DNA of 55,478 bases from an uncultured Methylococcaceae bacterium (lineage in GTDB: Bacteria > Pseudomonadota > Gammaproteobacteria > Methylococcales > Methylomonadaceae), in the NCBI GenBank assembly GCA_903839855.1, contig CAIMEB010000241.1, positions 1 through 55,478 on the forward strand. The letters run 5' to 3'. The position numbers and the translations under genes were made by a program. A model generated the notes under the pieces. That model was not told the DNA's origin and searched no databases. It saw nothing but the letters and a program-made list of their open reading frames with translations. This document shows, piece after piece, positions 8,719 to 17,615 of the stretch; position 1 is the stretch's first letter; every line of letters starts with the position of its first letter.

Positions 8719-9270
8719 TTATTTTTTTACTGATTTTTCAGTATTGTCGAAAAACGTGTATGAGAGTGTAATGGTTTTGTATTGCTCTGGTATGTCAGGA
8801 TTAATAACAAAACGCATCGGCAGTGTTTTTGCTTCTCGGGGTTTAAAAGTTTGTTCCGAAAAACAGAAACACTCAATTTTTTCAAAATAACGACTGATAA
8901 CAGCTGGCGTAAAACTGGCAATTGCCCTAGCTTGAATCTCCTTATCCGTTTTATTTTCAGCATAAAAATTCACCGTATAATACTGCCCTGGATGAACGTT
9001 TAATTGTTTCTTTTCTGCATGAAATTCCATCGGTGTTGACTCATTCAATATGGTCATGAACTCAACCGAAACTTCTCGGTTCATGTCAACTTTATAAGCC
9101 ACTTCAGGGACTTTTTTAATATCATCGGGTCTGTCTCGCTCAATCCATTTCCATTCACATAACACATCGTAAAGCGGGACTAAAGCGTACCCAAAACCGA
9201 ACATTGCGATAGCGGCTATAAGCAACGTTCGCGCTAACTTAAGGTTCTTCTTGCTTACAGCATCATTCAT
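8719..9270 (-). CDS. ctaG: Cytochrome c oxidase assembly protein Cox11 (CtaG)
   Basis: Copper chaperone that supplies the CuB site of subunit I. One N-terminal membrane anchor (about 14-33) is followed by a periplasmic immunoglobulin-like domain. The copper-binding CFCF motif is at 134-137 (C134, C136), and a further cysteine at C38 lies just outside the membrane, as in the family. Length of 183 residues is usual. Its ATG overlaps the stop of the 32-residue small gene upstream (ATGA). Confidence 0.96.
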   Translation of the reverse strand: MNDAVSKKNLKLARTLLIAAIAMFGFGYALVPLYDVLCEWKWIERDRPDDIKKVPEVAYKVDMNREVSVEFMTILNESTPMEFHAEKKQLNVHPGQYYTVNFYAENKTDKEIQARAIASFTPAVISRYFEKIECFCFSEQTFKPREAKTLPMRFVINPDIPEQYKTITLSYTFFDNTEKSVKK

Positions 9271-9365
9271 GGGGAAACAGCTTGCGCAACGGCAAACAGA
9301 TAAACAATTAAGGTGATTGCCACTAAGATAACAGCTGTTAACAGGTTTTTATTTTTAGTTGTCAT
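9267..9365 (-). CDS. 32-residue membrane protein, probable cytochrome oxidase small assembly protein
   Basis: The frame starts at ATG 9365, reads MTTKNKNLLTAVI and continues into one hydrophobic segment (about 8-28), then stops at TGA 9267-9269. That stop overlaps the cox11 start as ATGA, the usual sign of translational coupling. Very short one-helix proteins between subunit I and Cox11 are annotated in many proteobacteria as oxidase small assembly proteins. Position, size and topology match, but no clear Shine-Dalgarno sequence was seen. It is too short to be called by length-limited gene finders. Confidence 0.72.
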   Translation of the reverse strand: MTTKNKNLLTAVILVAITLIVYLFAVAQAVSP

Positions 9366-9424
9366 ATTATTGGTTGTTACATTGCCCAGTTGTTCATATC
9401 ACCAGGCAACGTATCTTTTATGCC

Positions 9425-11065
9425 TTAATGTGAATCCAAAACATGTTCAGTAGGCACAACACTTGGCGGTGTAGTCCAAGTATGATAAGGAAGTGGCGTT
9501 GGTAAAGTCCATTCTAAACTATGTTTAGCTGCATCTTCCCAAACTTCGTCAGATACTTTTTCACCTGTACCACCTCTAATGGTATCGATCACTATATACA
9601 AGAACAGTAATTGGCTTATTCCAAATATAAAGCCACCTATACTCGAAATCATATTCCAATCTGCAAATTGCACTGCATAATCAGGAATTCTGCGTGGCAT
9701 ACCCGCTAACCCCAAGAAATGCTGAGGGAAAAACAAGACATTCACAGAAACCACTGATATCCAAAAATGCAATTGACCAATTTTCTCGTTATACATATTG
9801 CCAGTCCATTTAGGCAACCAAAAATATCCCGCCGCCATCAAAATAAAGACAGACGCTGGTACCAAGGTGTAATGGAAATGAGCAACAATGAAATAGGTAT
9901 CATGGTATTGGAAATCAGACGGTGCAATAGACATCATCAATCCAGTAAATCCGCCCATGGTAAATAACACCACAAAAGCAATAGAAAACAGCATCGGCGT
10001 TTCAAAGGTCATAGCCCCTTTCCACATAGTGGCTGTCCAGTTAAATACTTTAACGCCGGTCGGAACCGCAATAATCATGGTCGCATACATGAAATACAAT
10101 TCACCTGCTAAAGGCAAGCCAACAGTAAACATGTGATGCGCCCAAACGATAAACGACAGAAAAGCAATAGAACCTGTCGCCCATACCATCGAAGCATAAC
10201 CAAATAAAGGCTTACGTGCAAATACTGGGATGATAGTAGAGGCAACACCAAACGTTGGCAGAATCATGATGTACACTTCTGGATGACCAAAGAACCAGAA
10301 AATATGTTCATAAAGTACTGGATCACCACCACCCGCTGCATTAAAGAAGCTAGTATGGAAAAACTTATCAGTCAACAACATGGTTACTGCCCCAGCGAAC
10401 ACAGGCATAACAGCAATTAACAAAAAGGCAGTAATTAACCAAGTCCATACAAACAATGGCATATCCATCAATTTCATAGATGGCGCACGCATATTGAAAA
10501 TAGTCGCAATAATATTAATCGCGCCCATGATCGAGGAGATACCCAATAAATGTACCGAAAAAATAGCAAACGGTAACGCTTTACCCACTGTAATCGGTTG
10601 CAATACTAGAGGTGGATATAACGTCCAACCACCATTAGGAGCACCACCCTCCATAAATAAAGTACTCGCTAATAACAACACACCCGCAACCAACATCCAG
10701 AAACTCATATTGTTCATACGAGGCAATGCCATATCAGCCGCACCAATCATTAAGGGGATTTGCCAGTTAGCCAAGCCCACAAAAGCAGGCATAACTGCAC
10801 CAAATACCATCACTAAAGCATGCATAGTGGTCATTGAGTTGAAAAATGCAGGGTCTACAAACTGTAAGCCTGGCTCAAATAATTCAGCCCGAATAACCAT
10901 GGCCATTGCACCACCAACAAAGAACATCGCTAGGGCAAACAATAAGTACAATGTACCAATATCTTTATGGTTAGTAGTAATAACCCATCTTAACAGCCCC
11001 TTAGCGGGGCCGTGATCGTGATGATCATCGGCATGATGATCATGTTCATCTACGACAGCAGACAT
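9425..11065 (-). CDS. ctaD: Cytochrome c oxidase subunit I (CtaD/CoxA)
   Basis: Catalytic subunit of a heme-copper oxidase reducing O2 to water while pumping protons. The 546-residue protein has twelve membrane segments. H82 is a heme a ligand; the CuB site is H261, H310 and H311; HPEVY at 261-265 gives the cross-linked tyrosine Y265 and the D-channel glutamate E263, marking an A1-type oxidase. The K-channel lysine is in the TGVKVFNW stretch, and HFHY supplies the remaining heme ligands. D111 in MIGAADMA fits the D-channel entrance. The N-terminus has a His/Asp-rich tail (residues 7-18). It starts 55 bp after ctaC. Confidence 0.98.
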   Translation of the reverse strand: MSAVVDEHDHHADDHHDHGPAKGLLRWVITTNHKDIGTLYLLFALAMFFVGGAMAMVIRAELFEPGLQFVDPAFFNSMTTMHALVMVFGAVMPAFVGLANWQIPLMIGAADMALPRMNNMSFWMLVAGVLLLASTLFMEGGAPNGGWTLYPPLVLQPITVGKALPFAIFSVHLLGISSIMGAINIIATIFNMRAPSMKLMDMPLFVWTWLITAFLLIAVMPVFAGAVTMLLTDKFFHTSFFNAAGGGDPVLYEHIFWFFGHPEVYIMILPTFGVASTIIPVFARKPLFGYASMVWATGSIAFLSFIVWAHHMFTVGLPLAGELYFMYATMIIAVPTGVKVFNWTATMWKGAMTFETPMLFSIAFVVLFTMGGFTGLMMSIAPSDFQYHDTYFIVAHFHYTLVPASVFILMAAGYFWLPKWTGNMYNEKIGQLHFWISVVSVNVLFFPQHFLGLAGMPRRIPDYAVQFADWNMISSIGGFIFGISQLLFLYIVIDTIRGGTGEKVSDEVWEDAAKHSLEWTLPTPLPYHTWTTPPSVVPTEHVLDSH

Positions 11066-11120
11066 ACTTTATACCTCGAAAATAATTAAAAAGAAGTGAG
11101 TCGATAACAGCATCTGAGGC

Positions 11121-12242
11121 TTATTCATCATCATCGGGAAGTGCTGTTTGCTTAGGCTGTAATTCATCACCTACTTTATTACCCAAATTGTTACGTACAT
11201 ATGTCAGCAGTTCAGCAACCTCTTTAGCATTCAACTTGTCAAATTTGGGCATTTTTGAAGTGCCAGCACGTAAGAAACCATCTAAGGACTCCCATTTTCC
11301 TGTTGCTATTGCACTGCCTGTTAAAGCAGGAATTAAACCAGGTACCCCTGCACCATTAATTTGATGACAGCCCACACAATTTTTTAAATAAACTGATTCA
11401 CCATGAGTCATTAATTGCTGTGTAGTTTGGTCACTTAAATCTGGTTTTTGCTTTTGTTGCTCTAAAGTCTTCTTAACCCAAGCGTCATAATCAACTTGTT
11501 CCATGGCAATAACCACGATGGGCATAAAACCATGATCTCGACCACACAACTCAGTACATTGTCCGCGATAAGTACCCGGTTTTTCTACATAAGTTGACGC
11601 TTCATTAATAAAACCCGGGTTAGCATCTTTTTTCCAACCAAAATCAGGTACCCACCAAGAATGAATAACATCCATTGAGGTTAACACAAAACGGACTTTC
11701 TTTTTGACTGGAATAACTAATGGTTTATCAACATTCAATAAGTAGTGAGGCACTGAACGCGGATCAGCACCTGGGGTTCTATGCACCTTTTCACTGGCCT
11801 CATCTAAATGACTTTCAAAGTGAATGTCATTATCCAGATATTTGTAATCCCAATACCATTGACGCCCAGTTACCTGAATAGTCATATCTGATTTATCAAC
11901 ATCACTCAACTCGAGCATCGTTTTTGTTGCCGGGATAGCCATACCCACCAAAATCAGAGTGGGTATGATAGTCCAGATAATTTCAACAGTAGTATTCTCA
12001 TGAAACTGAGCCGCTACATGTCCCTTTGATTTACGATGATGATAAATCGAATAAAACATGGCACCGAATACACCAATGCCTATAAATACGCAAATCCACA
12101 GAATCAGCATATGCAGGTCATAAATGTCATTACTGACTTTTGTAACCCCTTTCATTAAATTGAGCGTATAGTCCGCATGCGCTGCCCCTAGCCCTAAAGC
12201 CATTAGGATCAGACCTGCGAATAGTTGCTTTGCTTTGTTCAC
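11121..12242 (-). CDS. ctaC: Cytochrome c oxidase subunit II with C-terminal cytochrome c domain (CtaC)
   Basis: Takes electrons into the oxidase through CuA. A signal peptide (1-23) and two membrane segments (about 43-65 and 86-106) precede the cupredoxin domain, whose CuA ligands H194, C229, E231, C233, H237 and M240 are all present. A fused class I cytochrome c domain follows with CVGCH at 289-293 and a likely distal methionine M331. The enzyme is therefore of the caa3-like layout, receiving electrons by its own heme c. It is the first gene of the minus-strand cluster; its promoter should lie in 12243-12420. Confidence 0.97.
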   Translation of the reverse strand: MNKAKQLFAGLILMALGLGAAHADYTLNLMKGVTKVSNDIYDLHMLILWICVFIGIGVFGAMFYSIYHHRKSKGHVAAQFHENTTVEIIWTIIPTLILVGMAIPATKTMLELSDVDKSDMTIQVTGRQWYWDYKYLDNDIHFESHLDEASEKVHRTPGADPRSVPHYLLNVDKPLVIPVKKKVRFVLTSMDVIHSWWVPDFGWKKDANPGFINEASTYVEKPGTYRGQCTELCGRDHGFMPIVVIAMEQVDYDAWVKKTLEQQKQKPDLSDQTTQQLMTHGESVYLKNCVGCHQINGAGVPGLIPALTGSAIATGKWESLDGFLRAGTSKMPKFDKLNAKEVAELLTYVRNNLGNKVGDELQPKQTALPDDDE

Positions 12243-12426
12243 GGAGCAGCCTCTTCGATAGTAGTTATAAATTCTTGTAAATGCTAAATCGCCTCATAAT
12301 TTCAAGACACTGTATTGTTATCTTAATTCCTGCGTACGACAAATATCACAAAAAACGTGTAGATTTTAACCTATGACGCTTATCTATACTAGATGTCCTT
12401 TTATGATTTTAATTTAACGCAAAAAA
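12243..12426. other. Upstream region of the oxidase cluster
   Basis: 184 bp without a convincing ORF between ctaC and a terminator. It must contain the ctaC promoter and leader on the minus strand. I could not identify a clear -35/-10 pair or operator. Confidence 0.4.
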
Positions 12427-12462
12427 AAGCTTGTGACTTTATTCTGTCACAAGCTTTTTAAG
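12421..12462. terminator. Bidirectional terminator upstream of the oxidase cluster
   Basis: A perfect 11-bp stem AAGCTTGTGAC (12427-12437) with GTCACAAGCTT (12446-12456) and an 8-nt loop, preceded by A residues and followed by T residues. On the minus strand it stops transcripts from the lipoprotein gene before they enter the ctaC promoter region. Confidence 0.85.
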
Positions 12463-12479
12463 TCAATAAACGATTTATG

Positions 12480-12665
12480 TCAACTGTTTAATGCTGCCGC
12501 ATACGCTTTATGGAAAGTAGGGATATGATGACCTAACTATCCTTTAACGAGTTGCGCCACTTTTTCGTTTACCGCTGCCTCACCTGCATGAGATTGAGCC
12601 TGTAAACCGCCACATATTGTGCTTTGTGAGGACTCATAGGAGTATGGGTTAAGCGCTGCCAATAG
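12480..12665 (-). pseudogene. Possible degraded coding remnant downstream of the lipoprotein gene
   Basis: On the minus strand one frame reads about 40 codons without a start, ending with GEAAVNEKVAQLVKG then TAG. It resumes in the same frame as GHHIPTFHKAYAAALNS before TGA. The composition is protein-like, but there is no start codon, no ribosome site and no family that I recognise. It could be a relic of a gene lost between the lipoprotein and the terminator, or chance. Confidence 0.25.
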
Positions 12666-12671
12666 TCAAAC

Positions 12672-14600
12672 TTAATGTAATTTACTGATAAAAGAGGCAT
12701 CAATTCGGCAATCACTGCTCACCGGATGATCAAGAACCCCTTGCTCAAAATCTCTATAAGTAGGCAACTGAAAAGCAATTCGATTAATTTTTCCATCTGA
12801 AAATTCAAACTCAATAGCTCCCCCTTTCGCTCTAGGACTGTTTGGTTTAGTAGTGAACAACACAAAACCATCGTTTGCAATCGATTGTCCCTGTTGATCA
12901 GATACTAAACGCGCACAACTAAACTCATTAAACGCTAGGCCAGTAATAACTTGCACTAACTGACGTGCCGTCACAATAAGCCCCTCACCAGGAATAGTTA
13001 TTGGTGAAGAAATCACTGGGACTGGAGCTAAAGTCGTTTCTGACGCAGGCGCTGAAACTGGAGCAACCCCAGAGGCTGAACCTGCTACCGTTGAAGAATT
13101 GGTTACGGGTGGGGTAACTGACTCAACCACTGGCGGTGATAATAATTTCTCTAAACCAAAATCGCCTAAATGATTTTGCAACAACACAGTCCCAACGCCA
13201 TTTTTAGTGGTTGCCAACAACGGATACAACTGCTGCTCCATTTCAATCTTGCTCGGATTATTAAGAACTGAAATCAACTGTCGCTCAATCGATTTAAGTG
13301 GTGATAAAAACCGCTCCTTCTTTTGACTGACCGATTCCATTTGCTGCCAATCAAATTGAGAGTTAACGGATAGTCCCATTGATTTCATCACTGCATAATC
13401 TTCAGTTGCTAAACACGAACCAAAGTTTTTGGCCTGATAACCTGCCATTATGTGCGTAGAAATTTCACTGCTCTGAATCTTCTGAGGCGAAATATTATAA
13501 TTTTTCCAATCATTACTATTCGTTAAGAAGTAATAAAGAAAGGCATTACGATCAAACTTATTAAAACCCAGATCTTTTAACACTAACTTTATTTTTCGGC
13601 AATTATTATCCACCTCAGCGTAATTAGCCCAATCAGGTTTTAAATTCGGTTTTGCTGGATGCTTTGAATCTTCAATCAGTTGTAAAAGCTTAACTTCACC
13701 CGATGCTGACTTAATGGGTGAATAACTGATTTCGTCAAATGTTAAATCTCTTGCATCAGGAACCCCAGTCGCAGAACTCTTTAACAACAAGGATGGAATA
13801 AGCTCTGGAAAAATTCTTAACTCCCCTAGCGGTTGAGTATCCGCACCAAAAATATTAACCCCACCTTCTGCCACCGCATACACTTTAAACAAGGTTTGAT
13901 TAAGTACACCTGTTTTTCCCGAGAAATCAACCAATGGGGGCAATGAATGAGACTCTGAACTATTCTTGACAGTTGTTTTAGTCGGTGTAGATAAGGGGGT
14001 CGTTTTTACCAACTGACCCGCAAACTGTCCAACCACAGCAACGCCCATTCCCACACCCGTTAAGGCTAATAAATTACTTGCCGCAGTGACATCATTGGTT
14101 AAACCTGAAACATCCATATCACTATTAGCGCTGGATATAAAACTGTAATCAACATCGGTTGCTTTACCCGAATCCAAACGTATCCAAGGTGTCAAAATTG
14201 TTTTCTTAGCATCAAATTTAAAATTACATTTCCCGGAAGACGCTTTGTACACAAACCCCGGCACCTCATTATTAAACTTAAGCACCTCATTACGAATAGT
14301 AAAAACCAAAGAAGAAGACAAATCCCCTTTCTCATACGAAGGGGTCATATTATTACACCCCGCCTTGAGTATGTTATCGCCTTTAAAATTGAATTCAGAA
14401 ATTAACCGCACATAATAATCATCTCCGTCAATCACCTCAAAACCCGGCAAAGACTGGAATTGATGTAACTGAATAGATTGAACAGACTGCGGATCATTAT
14501 TATTTTGACTCGATGGATAGTCTATAGCAATTTGCCGGGTCGAGGTACACCCTGCCAGCATACAACTGGCGACTAAATTAACTACATAACGATTAGACAT
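12672..14600 (-). CDS. Uncharacterised 642-residue lipoprotein
   Basis: Residues 1-18 form a lipoprotein signal with lipobox LAGC (acylated cysteine C18), so the mature protein is anchored in a membrane, probably the outer one. The middle has no motif I recognise. A stretch rich in Pro, Ser, Thr, Ala and Val near 497-535 looks like a flexible linker before a C-terminal domain of about 110 residues. A mildly hydrophobic Gly/Val/Ala stretch near 175-195 could contact a membrane. It follows the HEAT-repeat gene by 92 bp on the same strand and may be cotranscribed. Function unknown. Confidence 0.8.
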   Translation of the reverse strand: MSNRYVVNLVASCMLAGCTSTRQIAIDYPSSQNNNDPQSVQSIQLHQFQSLPGFEVIDGDDYYVRLISEFNFKGDNILKAGCNNMTPSYEKGDLSSSLVFTIRNEVLKFNNEVPGFVYKASSGKCNFKFDAKKTILTPWIRLDSGKATDVDYSFISSANSDMDVSGLTNDVTAASNLLALTGVGMGVAVVGQFAGQLVKTTPLSTPTKTTVKNSSESHSLPPLVDFSGKTGVLNQTLFKVYAVAEGGVNIFGADTQPLGELRIFPELIPSLLLKSSATGVPDARDLTFDEISYSPIKSASGEVKLLQLIEDSKHPAKPNLKPDWANYAEVDNNCRKIKLVLKDLGFNKFDRNAFLYYFLTNSNDWKNYNISPQKIQSSEISTHIMAGYQAKNFGSCLATEDYAVMKSMGLSVNSQFDWQQMESVSQKKERFLSPLKSIERQLISVLNNPSKIEMEQQLYPLLATTKNGVGTVLLQNHLGDFGLEKLLSPPVVESVTPPVTNSSTVAGSASGVAPVSAPASETTLAPVPVISSPITIPGEGLIVTARQLVQVITGLAFNEFSCARLVSDQQGQSIANDGFVLFTTKPNSPRAKGGAIEFEFSDGKINRIAFQLPTYRDFEQGVLDHPVSSDCRIDASFISKLH

Positions 14601-14692
14601 GTATTAAACCTTATACCGCAGACTATACGGTACATCAAACAAAAAAATAAACGGAGAATAAAACAAAATTCACCCATCAACCGATCAAATTC

Positions 14693-16534
14693 TTAATTGT
14701 ATCTCGCACTTTTATTCGTCCTATCAACAGTGGACGAACGCTTAAATACAATAGTTATGACATACCAAATTGCTTTTAGAAACAGTGTAATACCAAAAGC
14801 AACCAATACCCCCCACTGGAATATACCTCCCCATGCAGCCCCTTGTCTAAACTGCGGATAATAAGGGGTAATACTAGCCAGATATCTAAAACAAAAGACA
14901 GAGATAATTAAGATACCAATGCTTACATAAAACTTCTTACCCTTGAGAAACAAGGGTAAGAACGCCAATAAAGGACAAACCAACATTAACAGAAGAAAAG
15001 TTTTATTAATTAATAGTGTTAATAAGGGGTTCTGTATCCGTGCCAACCTTTCTGCAGTTGCGGTACTTACATCAACCGATTTATCCTCTAAAAGAGGCGC
15101 GATAGTGTGGATGGCATCTATGCCTTGTAAATCTAGCAGCGCATTCATGGCTCCAATCCGTATCTTTGGGTTATAATTTCTTAAGAGAAACACTAATGAT
15201 GGAATGGCCTCCTTAGCCTGTAATTTTGCTACAGCTGCTATCGCCACGAGGCGCACATTAACGTCTTTATCTTGTAAAAGAGAAATAATTTTTGGTGTCG
15301 CTTCTTTTGCCTGCAACACATTTAATGTTGAAACCGCCGCAGTGCGTATATTTTTATTAGTATCTTTCAAAAGGGGCAAGACATTAGAAATTACTTCACC
15401 TTTATTGCGTAATAAATCGTCTTCTTCCAGTTTCGTCAATATTTCCATTGCCCGGATTCTTACCTGAACATCATTATCATTTAACAAGGGAATAACATGG
15501 GAGGGCAATGCTTTTTCTTGCAAATGGTATAACGAATTTAGCGCCTGAATACGCACACTGGCAACAATATCATTTAAAAGTGGAGTAATTCTGGAAATTG
15601 ATTTTTCTCCCTGAAGATCCTCTAAAGCTGCGATCGTGTTACTACGTACTTCAGCATTGGAGTCCTTCAACAGTGGAATAAGTTCGGGAGCCGCTTTTTT
15701 TGCCTGTGCTTTGCGCAACAGATCTATTGCAGAAGTCCGCAGCTTTACATTTTTATCACGCAAAAAAAACAGAATACTCGGCACCGCTCCTTGTGCGTCT
15801 AAATCTTGTAATACTTTCATCGCCCTTAAACGTACATTATCGTCCTGGTCGTTTAATAGGGAAATAATGGCAGGAAATGCCTTTTTTCCTTGCAATAGCT
15901 CCAGTATCTCCATCGCGCGAATACGAATAGCACTTTCATTATCTTCCAAAAGCTCTGTAATACCAGAGATAGCCTCATTTGCCCGAAATTCAGATAACAT
16001 ATTCATAGCCGCCAAACGTACGCTGCTTTCATCATCGTTTAATAGTAGGATAATGTCGGGAATCGCTTCTCTAGCATCTAATTCCAATAAAACCTGCATG
16101 GCTCTGGTGCGGATACTGCTGTCTTTTTCATGTAGTAGAGAAATAATGCTTGGAATGGCTTCTCTTGCATGGAATTGCACTAAGACATTAATTGCTTTAT
16201 TCCGTACAGCGCTATCCGTATCTTGCATACGAGGAATAATGCTGGGGATAGCCTTTTTTGCACCTAATTGCCCTAGCGCTTCAATTGCTGCTTCACGGAC
16301 ATAGGCTTCGCTATCTTTTAGGAAAGGTATAATACTAGGGATTGATTTTTGTTCAACTAAACTTTGTAAAAGTTGCAATACGTCTGTTTTACTATTGCTC
16401 AGGTTATTTCCTTCCACACATCTATTTTCAGTTCCAGAGGGATAATTAGTACAGTTTTTTGTTTTTTCAGCCAGAACTGCATGATTAACCAAAACCAAGA
16501 TCATGGAAAAAATAAAATGCGGAATTATTTTCAT
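14693..16534 (-). CDS. HEAT-repeat (PBS-lyase-like) protein with signal peptide and C-terminal membrane helices
   Basis: After a signal peptide (about 1-22) the protein carries some fourteen repeats of 31 residues from about 45 to 500, each close to VRxxAxxxLxxLxAxxAIPxIIxLLxD, the HEAT-like pattern of the PBS-lyase group. These build an alpha solenoid for protein binding. Three hydrophobic segments follow near 505-525, 533-552 and 570-595, and the tail is basic. The solenoid is therefore probably periplasmic and anchored by its C-terminus. The near-identical repeats imply recent internal duplication. The partner is unknown; the lipoprotein gene 92 bp downstream is the obvious candidate. Confidence 0.85.
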   Translation of the reverse strand: MKIIPHFIFSMILVLVNHAVLAEKTKNCTNYPSGTENRCVEGNNLSNSKTDVLQLLQSLVEQKSIPSIIPFLKDSEAYVREAAIEALGQLGAKKAIPSIIPRMQDTDSAVRNKAINVLVQFHAREAIPSIISLLHEKDSSIRTRAMQVLLELDAREAIPDIILLLNDDESSVRLAAMNMLSEFRANEAISGITELLEDNESAIRIRAMEILELLQGKKAFPAIISLLNDQDDNVRLRAMKVLQDLDAQGAVPSILFFLRDKNVKLRTSAIDLLRKAQAKKAAPELIPLLKDSNAEVRSNTIAALEDLQGEKSISRITPLLNDIVASVRIQALNSLYHLQEKALPSHVIPLLNDNDVQVRIRAMEILTKLEEDDLLRNKGEVISNVLPLLKDTNKNIRTAAVSTLNVLQAKEATPKIISLLQDKDVNVRLVAIAAVAKLQAKEAIPSLVFLLRNYNPKIRIGAMNALLDLQGIDAIHTIAPLLEDKSVDVSTATAERLARIQNPLLTLLINKTFLLLMLVCPLLAFLPLFLKGKKFYVSIGILIISVFCFRYLASITPYYPQFRQGAAWGGIFQWGVLVAFGITLFLKAIWYVITIVFKRSSTVDRTNKSARYN

Positions 16535-16682
16535 AGTTAATGAACTGTATTATAGGAACATAGAGTATATATGCTTTCCTTATTTCTTGCACGACAGGCA
16601 ACACAGGTTAAATCAATACGATCATTAATCTTTTATCTCAGAGTTTCTATCACCCATTAAATGATTCATTGTTAGAATATGC

Positions 16683-16771
16683 AACCGATATTCAGCACCC
16701 TATTGGTATCTTATTGATATTCAATTAACTGGTTTTTAATACTTATTTTTTTAGGGTGTAGAATATCGGTT
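16683..16771. repeat. 89-bp element bounded by 19-bp inverted repeats (MITE-like or hairpin)
   Basis: The left arm 16683-16701 (AACCGATATTCAGCACCCT) and the right arm 16753-16771 are inverted copies with two mismatches in 19. The 51-bp interior is AT-rich and noncoding. Three direct copies of TATAAC (16771-16788) follow at once. The element lies between the HEAT gene start and the DUF1993 gene end, with no protein coding. It may be a miniature transposable element or a long hairpin at the transcript end. Confidence 0.6.
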
Positions 16772-16794
16772 ATAACTATAACTATAACTCTGCG

Positions 16795-17301
16795 TTAAAA
16801 ACTACCTATGTAATCCATTTTTCCTATATCAACTCCGTTATGGCGAAGAATTGCGTAGGTACAGGTCAAATGAAAATGAAAGTTAGGAATTACAAAATCA
16901 ACTAAGTAAGCTTGGCCTAAAAACTTAAACTCCCGGCTACCAAATTTAACGGTAATATCGCGTTCTTCACTGCCATCAATTTGTGAAGCCTCGATACTTT
17001 GCAAAAAAGAAACAGTCTTGGCAACACGTGCTTGTAACTCTGCAAAAGTCGCTTCATTATCTTCATAGCTGGGAACCTCTATACCCGCCAGGCGTGCCGC
17101 GCAACCTTTAACCATGTCAGTAGCAATTTGCACTTGACGGCTTAGAGGAAACATATCGGGTGTTAAGCGAGCATTAATAAAAATAGCAGGCGCAATTTTC
17201 TTTGCTTCAGCGTGCGCGGCTGCTTTATCCAGGATTGTAGATAAATTATCTAACATACGTATAAATGCAGGAATAGAGGCTTGATACATAGTCAATGACA
17301 T
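16795..17301 (-). CDS. DUF1993 family protein
   Basis: 168 residues, soluble, predicted mostly helical, resembling the DinB-like four-helix fold of DUF1993 proteins. The N-terminal stretch (MYQASIPAF, RMLDNLSTILDKA) and the C-terminal HFHLTCTYAILRHNG fit the family. The conserved histidines near 142-144 and 155 might bind metal, but no activity is established. It is transcribed alone or with the small gene upstream; the ATG at 17301 gives the normal family length. Confidence 0.85.
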   Translation of the reverse strand: MSLTMYQASIPAFIRMLDNLSTILDKAAAHAEAKKIAPAIFINARLTPDMFPLSRQVQIATDMVKGCAARLAGIEVPSYEDNEATFAELQARVAKTVSFLQSIEASQIDGSEERDITVKFGSREFKFLGQAYLVDFVIPNFHFHLTCTYAILRHNGVDIGKMDYIGSF

Positions 17302-17364
17302 ACAGATTTAACTCCATGAATTAAGTGAGGGGGGTTGTAAATGACATTATAAGGGAAACTGATG

Positions 17365-17583
17365 TTAATGGGTTTTTTGTAATACGCGCAAGATATAAAC
17401 CAATGCATTCCCGAATAGAGCCAGTGAATCCGCTAGTTCACTTAACAACCCTTGTAAGCCTAACACCACAAACGTCATTTTCCGCGTTCTGCCCATTCTT
17501 GCCCGACAAAAGGTCGCTGCCGTTAAATCCTGATTTTTAAACGACCGTCCACGACAATCCTGCCCACTAAAATCTTTTGCCAT
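17365..17583 (-). pseudogene. Short pentapeptide-repeat-like protein, probably a truncated remnant
   Basis: From the ATG at 17583 the frame begins MAKDFSGQDCRGRSFKNQDL, which is the opening of pentapeptide-repeat proteins (A(D/N)Lxx pattern). After about two repeats it jumps to a stretch resembling the end of the repeat block and one hydrophobic segment (about 37-62), then stops after 72 residues. Full proteins of this type have many repeats and several membrane helices, so this looks like an internally deleted copy. No good ribosome binding site is visible. It could still make a small membrane protein. Confidence 0.45.
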
Positions 17584-17615
17584 AGTCGAGGTGATAATAT
17601 AGCATCTCAAGGATA

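Noticed and set aside
10380-11015. 211-codon plus-strand ORF opposite ctaD
   Set aside because: Antisense shadow of a well-conserved gene, with no motif of its own.
15636-16304. 222-codon plus-strand ORF opposite the HEAT gene
   Set aside because: Created by the repetitive HEAT coding sequence on the other strand; serine-rich periodic product with no family.
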